From Cotesia glomerata (taxonomy: Eukaryota; Arthropoda; Insecta; Hymenoptera; Braconidae): a DNA stretch of 64,000 bases. The stretch covers positions 13,017,961 through 13,081,960 of the forward strand of contig NC_058165.1 in assembly GCF_020080835.1 (NCBI RefSeq). Direction: 5' to 3'. The translations under genes and the position numbers were made by a program. The notes beneath the pieces are model-generated. The model was given only the letters and a program-made list of their open reading frames with translations. It searched no databases and had not been told where the DNA came from. This document shows positions 60,301 through 64,000 of the stretch, in pieces (position 1 is the first letter of the stretch; each line of letters starts with the position of its first letter).

Positions 60301-60861
60301 TTCAAATTAAATTATAAAGTTTTGATCAATGAAGCACAAATAAGTAAAAAACAGGATTAATTTAACTGTATTATCTTCATTATAATATGAATGCAATTTA
60401 CAATTCAGTCTAAGTAACACGTGGCCGGCTATGCTAACACCAAAAATTTAAAAAGTGGAAATAATTGAATTATACGGTATTTCGTTCACTACAAAATAAA
60501 TTTAATTAATTTTATAGCGTCAACAACACGTGGTAATTATGCTGTTAAAATGTAGCTTATATGACACGTTCGTAGATTTACCATAGCAGCGCCATCTATT
60601 GGTTACTTACTCAACCCAGTCGGAAGGTATCGACATCTGTTAGAATCATTTGGAGTGAACAGATAATTGTGACTGTCAAATAATAACAGACAAATAATTA
60701 GCAATAAATTAAAATTGCGACTATAATTTGAGATTTAAACTATCCTATCTCTCAAGTTGGATCGAACTGCACATGGTGTGCAAATTTTATTATAATCGGT
60801 TAAGTGGTTTAGGAGTCCATTGAGGACAAACATTGTGACACGAGATTTATATATATTAAGA

Positions 60862-61013
60862 TATATGACTATATATGGTGCAATATATAGCCATGCAGGA
60901 TTATATATAGTTCTATATACAATTATATATAAGTATATATAATTATTTATAATCATATATAATTATATATGACTATATATGGAGCAATATACAACCATGT
61001 AGGATTATACATA
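60862..61013. repeat. TATATATGACTATATATGG repeat
   Basis: AT-rich units such as TATATATGACTATATATGG, GCAATATA and GCCATGCA occur here and again at 61682-61749 and 63613-63790. The later elements at 61014 and 61750 are inserted into this repeat. Confidence 0.65.
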
Positions 61014-61679
61014 CAGTGAAAACCGTTTATAACGACATTGAAAGGACCTCTTGTTAATGGTCGTTATAGCCGACAGTCGTTATAAGTAAAAATTAGCAAT
61101 GCATTGATTATATTTAGAAACAAAAATGCATGGATTGAATTAAGAAACAAGACTTGATGAAAGTTAATGTAACATTTATTAAACTACACATAAATTAATT
61201 TATTAAACATTTTAATAAAATGGTTTTTAATGAAACCACGTATAAATTTCAATACTTCATTTAATAATATAGATTCAATAACATAATTATTTTTGAAAAT
61301 AATTCGTTACTTTGTCGGAGAATTATTTTAAGATTTCAACGAAATTGTTTTCTACAACTTGTAAGACCATTAACTAAAATTAAAATTGTGATTCTCATTA
61401 ATTTAAAGCTGCAAAAAAATTTGATGACATCATAAGTATATTTACTGCAAAACGAATGAAAGTATTTATCAGACACTATAACCAATGCATTTTACTATGG
61501 GTTTACTATTATAAGTACTGTGAATTCGGTTGCTATAAACGATTTGTCGCTATAAGCAATGTTGTTATAAGCGGTTTTCGGCTTGAGAATTTTATATGTA
61601 ATAGAGACGGGACTTCAAAATTTCGTCGTAATAACCGGCACGTCGCTTTAAGCGAAGTCGCTGTAAACGGTTTTGACTG
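61014..61679. mobile_element. pogo/Tigger-like MITE
   Basis: Ends CAGTGAAAACCGTTTATAACGAC and GTCGCTGTAAACGGTTTTGACTG are inverted copies (about 23 bases), flanked by TA on both sides (61012-61013 and 61680-61681). CAGT-type ends with ACGAC subterminal words are typical of the pogo branch of Tc1/mariner. No transposase remains; near the right end TATAAGC-type words repeat. Confidence 0.85.
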
Positions 61680-61749
61680 TAGTTCCATATACAATTATAT
61701 ATAAGTATATATAATTATATATGACAATATATGGAGCAAGATTATAAAT

Positions 61750-63612
61750 GGGGCATTCCATGCCAAATCACTGAGGTTTCGGCCCGATCCCCTTCGATTA
61801 TGCTGAAAATTTTTTATCATTTTCTACCCTACCAAAGACATTTTTCTGAATTTTTTCAGATTTTTTTACCCAACACAAAAAAAGTTACGAATTTTTGAAA
61901 AAAAAAAACGCTTTTTTTTTTCATATTGCTATAACTTTGACACAAATTGACCTTTCGGCACTTTTTTTTTTAAATTTTTGTTTTTAAATGTAGTTTTCAG
62001 AAAAAAATACAAAAAATTTTTCGGAAGTCACGATATATGAAATATTTCAGTTTTTTCAATAAAACCGTCATTTTCTCGAAGTCCGTAACTTTCGATTCTC
62101 AATTTTTTTGTCTCAAAAAAAACTTCAACTAAGACAGTATTTAACAGTGGCTTATTTTTTTTGACTTTGCGCTGAAGTTTATTTGGATTGTTTTTAAAAG
62201 CTTAGAAGTTGAATCAAATTGGACGAATACAACTATAAATTCTTTGAGTGCTATCGTATGTCAAGAACCATCAGCTGAATGTTTTTTTAACAATTGTTCT
62301 TCTTGTCCAGGCGTCGAAAATGTGAAACAACATCTCTTAACTCTGATGGAAAATAATGAAATTGATGAAGTTAATTATAAGCAATTGATCTCTACTCCAC
62401 GAGTAACCCTTGAAACGACAATCAAGAACGTGGATGATTTTGTTGATGATTTTGGTGAAAAATTTAAGGCTCTTTTACCACACAATTTTATTGCCAAAAA
62501 GCAAGCAGCATACTTGAGACAACTGGAAGAATGCTTAAAAGAAGACGAATTCATAGTCATAGTTGACTTTGCAGAAAACTATTCGTTCGTTGTTCAAGAT
62601 TCTGCGCCAGGATTTCACTGGAATAACGACCAAGCGACGGTTTATACTGTAGTTATTTATTATAAAAAAAAAAAATAATGAACTTACTCATCGGAGTATG
62701 ACAATCATTTCTGATTACTTGAATCATGATGTAATTGCTGTTCATCTCTACTCTGGTATTATTATCGATTTCATCAAATCTTTGTCATCTGGAGTTCGTA
62801 AAATTTTCTTCTTCTCGAATGGCGCGCCACAACGATCTGAAAACTATAAACATTTTGTTAATTTATCTCATTATAATGAATAATTCGGAATAACAGAATA
62901 GTGGGATTTTTTCACTACGGCACACGGTAAAGGACCATGTGATGGAATAGGTGGTACTTTGAAATGAATGGCCGCACGTGCTACTCTACAATTGCCACCT
63001 CATATACAAATCTTAACACCATTACAATTATTTAAGTGGGCTTTAAAAAACTTACCAAATATTAATGTTAGGTTTTTGAACACTGAAGAGTATAAATTAC
63101 TGAAAGAGAAATTAGAGGGACGCTTCAATAGTGCTAAACCAATACCTGCGACAAAAAAATTAATCAAATTACACCATTATTAAATTCTGTGGTAAAAGTT
63201 AAGTCTTTTTCTTCGTCGGATGAATCAACACAACATTATACGGTTGAGAATTCAAAATAACAATCGCTAAACCGAGGAAAATAATTAAAATATTTAGATT
63301 TTTAACGATGTAAAAACAATACTTTAATAAAAAATTTAATCCTTGCCCCTAATACACTTTACGGTTGTTTTTATCTAATTTTATTTAACTTCTGAGCTTT
63401 TAAAAACAATAAAATCAATTTGTGAAAAAGTTATAGCAATATGAAAAAAAAGAGCGTTTTTTTTCAAAAATTCGTAACTTTTTTTGGGTTGGGTAAAAAA
63501 ATCTGAAAAAATCCATAAAAATGTCTTTGGTAGGGTAGAAAATGATAAAAAATTTTCAGCATAATCGAAGGGGATCGGGCCGAAATCTCGGTGATTTGGC
63601 ATGGAATGCCCC
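61750..63612 (+). mobile_element. Complete TIR transposon with transposase relic
   Basis: 1,863 bases. Inverted ends of about 180-200 bases start GGGGCATTCCATGCCAAATC. The interior encodes the broken transposase at 62244-63183. The termini match those at 9973, 12517/14258 and 16922, so this is the coding founder type of a family with at least four members here. The superfamily was not assigned; a TATA-like duplication is possible but unclear. Confidence 0.85.
62244..63183 (+). pseudogene. DDE-type transposase of an arthropod TIR family, broken
   Basis: Three segments in order. 62244-62678: ECFFNNCSSCPG (Cys cluster), LEECLKEDEFIVIVDFAENY with a candidate first catalytic Asp, and APGFHWNNDQATVY. 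62698-62883: FFFSNGAPQRSENYKHFVNL, where the family usually has an Asp (SDGA) and this copy has Asn. 62890-63183: TTAHGKGPCDGIGGTLK and MAARATLQLPP. Lesions: a frameshift in the A-run near 62670, in-frame TAA (62881), TAG about ten codons on, and TGA at 62965. Upstream of 62244 the frame is open but lacks an ATG, so the N-terminus is lost. The HGKxxCDGIGGT block is widespread in arthropod transposon proteins; I do not assign a superfamily. Confidence 0.75.
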
Positions 63613-64000
63613 GTATAGTTCCATATATAATTATATATAATCATACATGATTATACATGGAATTGTATATGAGGTCATATATAATCATATATAATTATAT
63701 ATGACTATATATGGAGCAATATACAGCCATGCAAGATTATATATAGTCCTATATATAATTATATATGCTTATATATAATTAACATACATAAAAATATTTT
63801 TTTTTGAATAAAACTTTTTTTTTGGTAATCACAAAAAGTGTAAAATGATATTTACAATTACATTTCCTATGAGATGTTTTGGTCTGCTCTGCTACTACCT
63901 AATAGTAAAATCATTATTTATTTTATTATTTAAATAAGTGTTCTATTATAATGAGATTTGGTAAAATAAATAAATTATGAATTATGACTATCCAAATATA
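63613..64000. repeat. TATATATGACTATATATGG repeat, then AT-rich edge
   Basis: Bases 63613-63790 repeat the units of 60862-61013. The remainder to the window edge is AT-rich with nothing recognised. Confidence 0.55.

Larger units (their letters stand above)
58446..60861 (-). mobile_element. Helitron 5' end with truncated Rep
   Basis: On the minus strand the element starts after a host A with TCTTAATATATATAAATC and then CTCGTGTCAC, the start typical of insect Helitrons (60861 leftward). Behind it lie a repeated untranslated region and two copies of the first Rep coding segment. Rep homology ends about 45 residues before the stop at 58446, and no 3' hairpin terminus was found nearby, so the element is 3'-truncated or continues unrecognised into the OB-fold gene region. 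Confidence 0.7.

Overview
The window is AT-rich eukaryotic DNA, almost certainly from an insect. The evidence is GT-AG introns, a BEL/Pao LTR retrotransposon, insect-type Helitron termini, a DUF4806 gene copy of the kind expanded in Hymenoptera and aphids, and many short inverted-repeat elements with TA, TAA or TTAA target duplications. A parasitoid wasp is my best guess, but no ordinary single-copy host gene is present to confirm it. About nine-tenths of the window is mobile DNA or its debris.

Layout. 1-3.4 kb: short repeats. 3.4-10.5 kb: an intact, apparently two-exon minus-strand gene joining a Mutator-like transposase, a degraded YqaJ-type nuclease and a Ulp1 protease. 8.9-19.8 kb: AT-rich DNA with foldback elements, members of one TIR transposon family, a Helitron 3' end and a tandem repeat. 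19.8-21.5 kb: a decayed DUF4806 gene. 23.8-25.3 kb: a TNP2-like transposase pseudogene cut by a Helitron at 25334/25335. 25.3-31.6 kb: the 3' half of that Helitron, with a broken Rep and PIF1 helicase. 31.6-40.15 kb: a BEL/Pao retrotransposon with both LTRs. 41.7-48.7 kb: a nearly intact Helentron (Rep, helicase, endonuclease and three OTU-like domains) stopped by one nonsense codon and one frameshift. 51.2-54.6 kb: an intact five-exon RPA70-like gene with two OB folds. 57.7-58.3 kb: an intact two-exon single-OB-fold gene facing the other way. 58.4-60.9 kb: the 5' end of a second Helitron with a duplicated first coding exon. 61-63.6 kb: a pogo-like MITE and a complete TIR element carrying a broken transposase; noncoding relatives of that element lie at 9, 13 and 16.7 kb.

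Three genes still read open while nearly everything around them is broken: the MULE/Ulp1 gene and the two OB-fold genes. They are the best candidates for something still working. The OB-fold pair near Rep/helicase elements is the most suggestive combination, because replication protein A-like proteins bind the single-stranded DNA that Helitrons generate; a functional link is inference only. Exon joins were worked out by eye from splice sites and reading phase.
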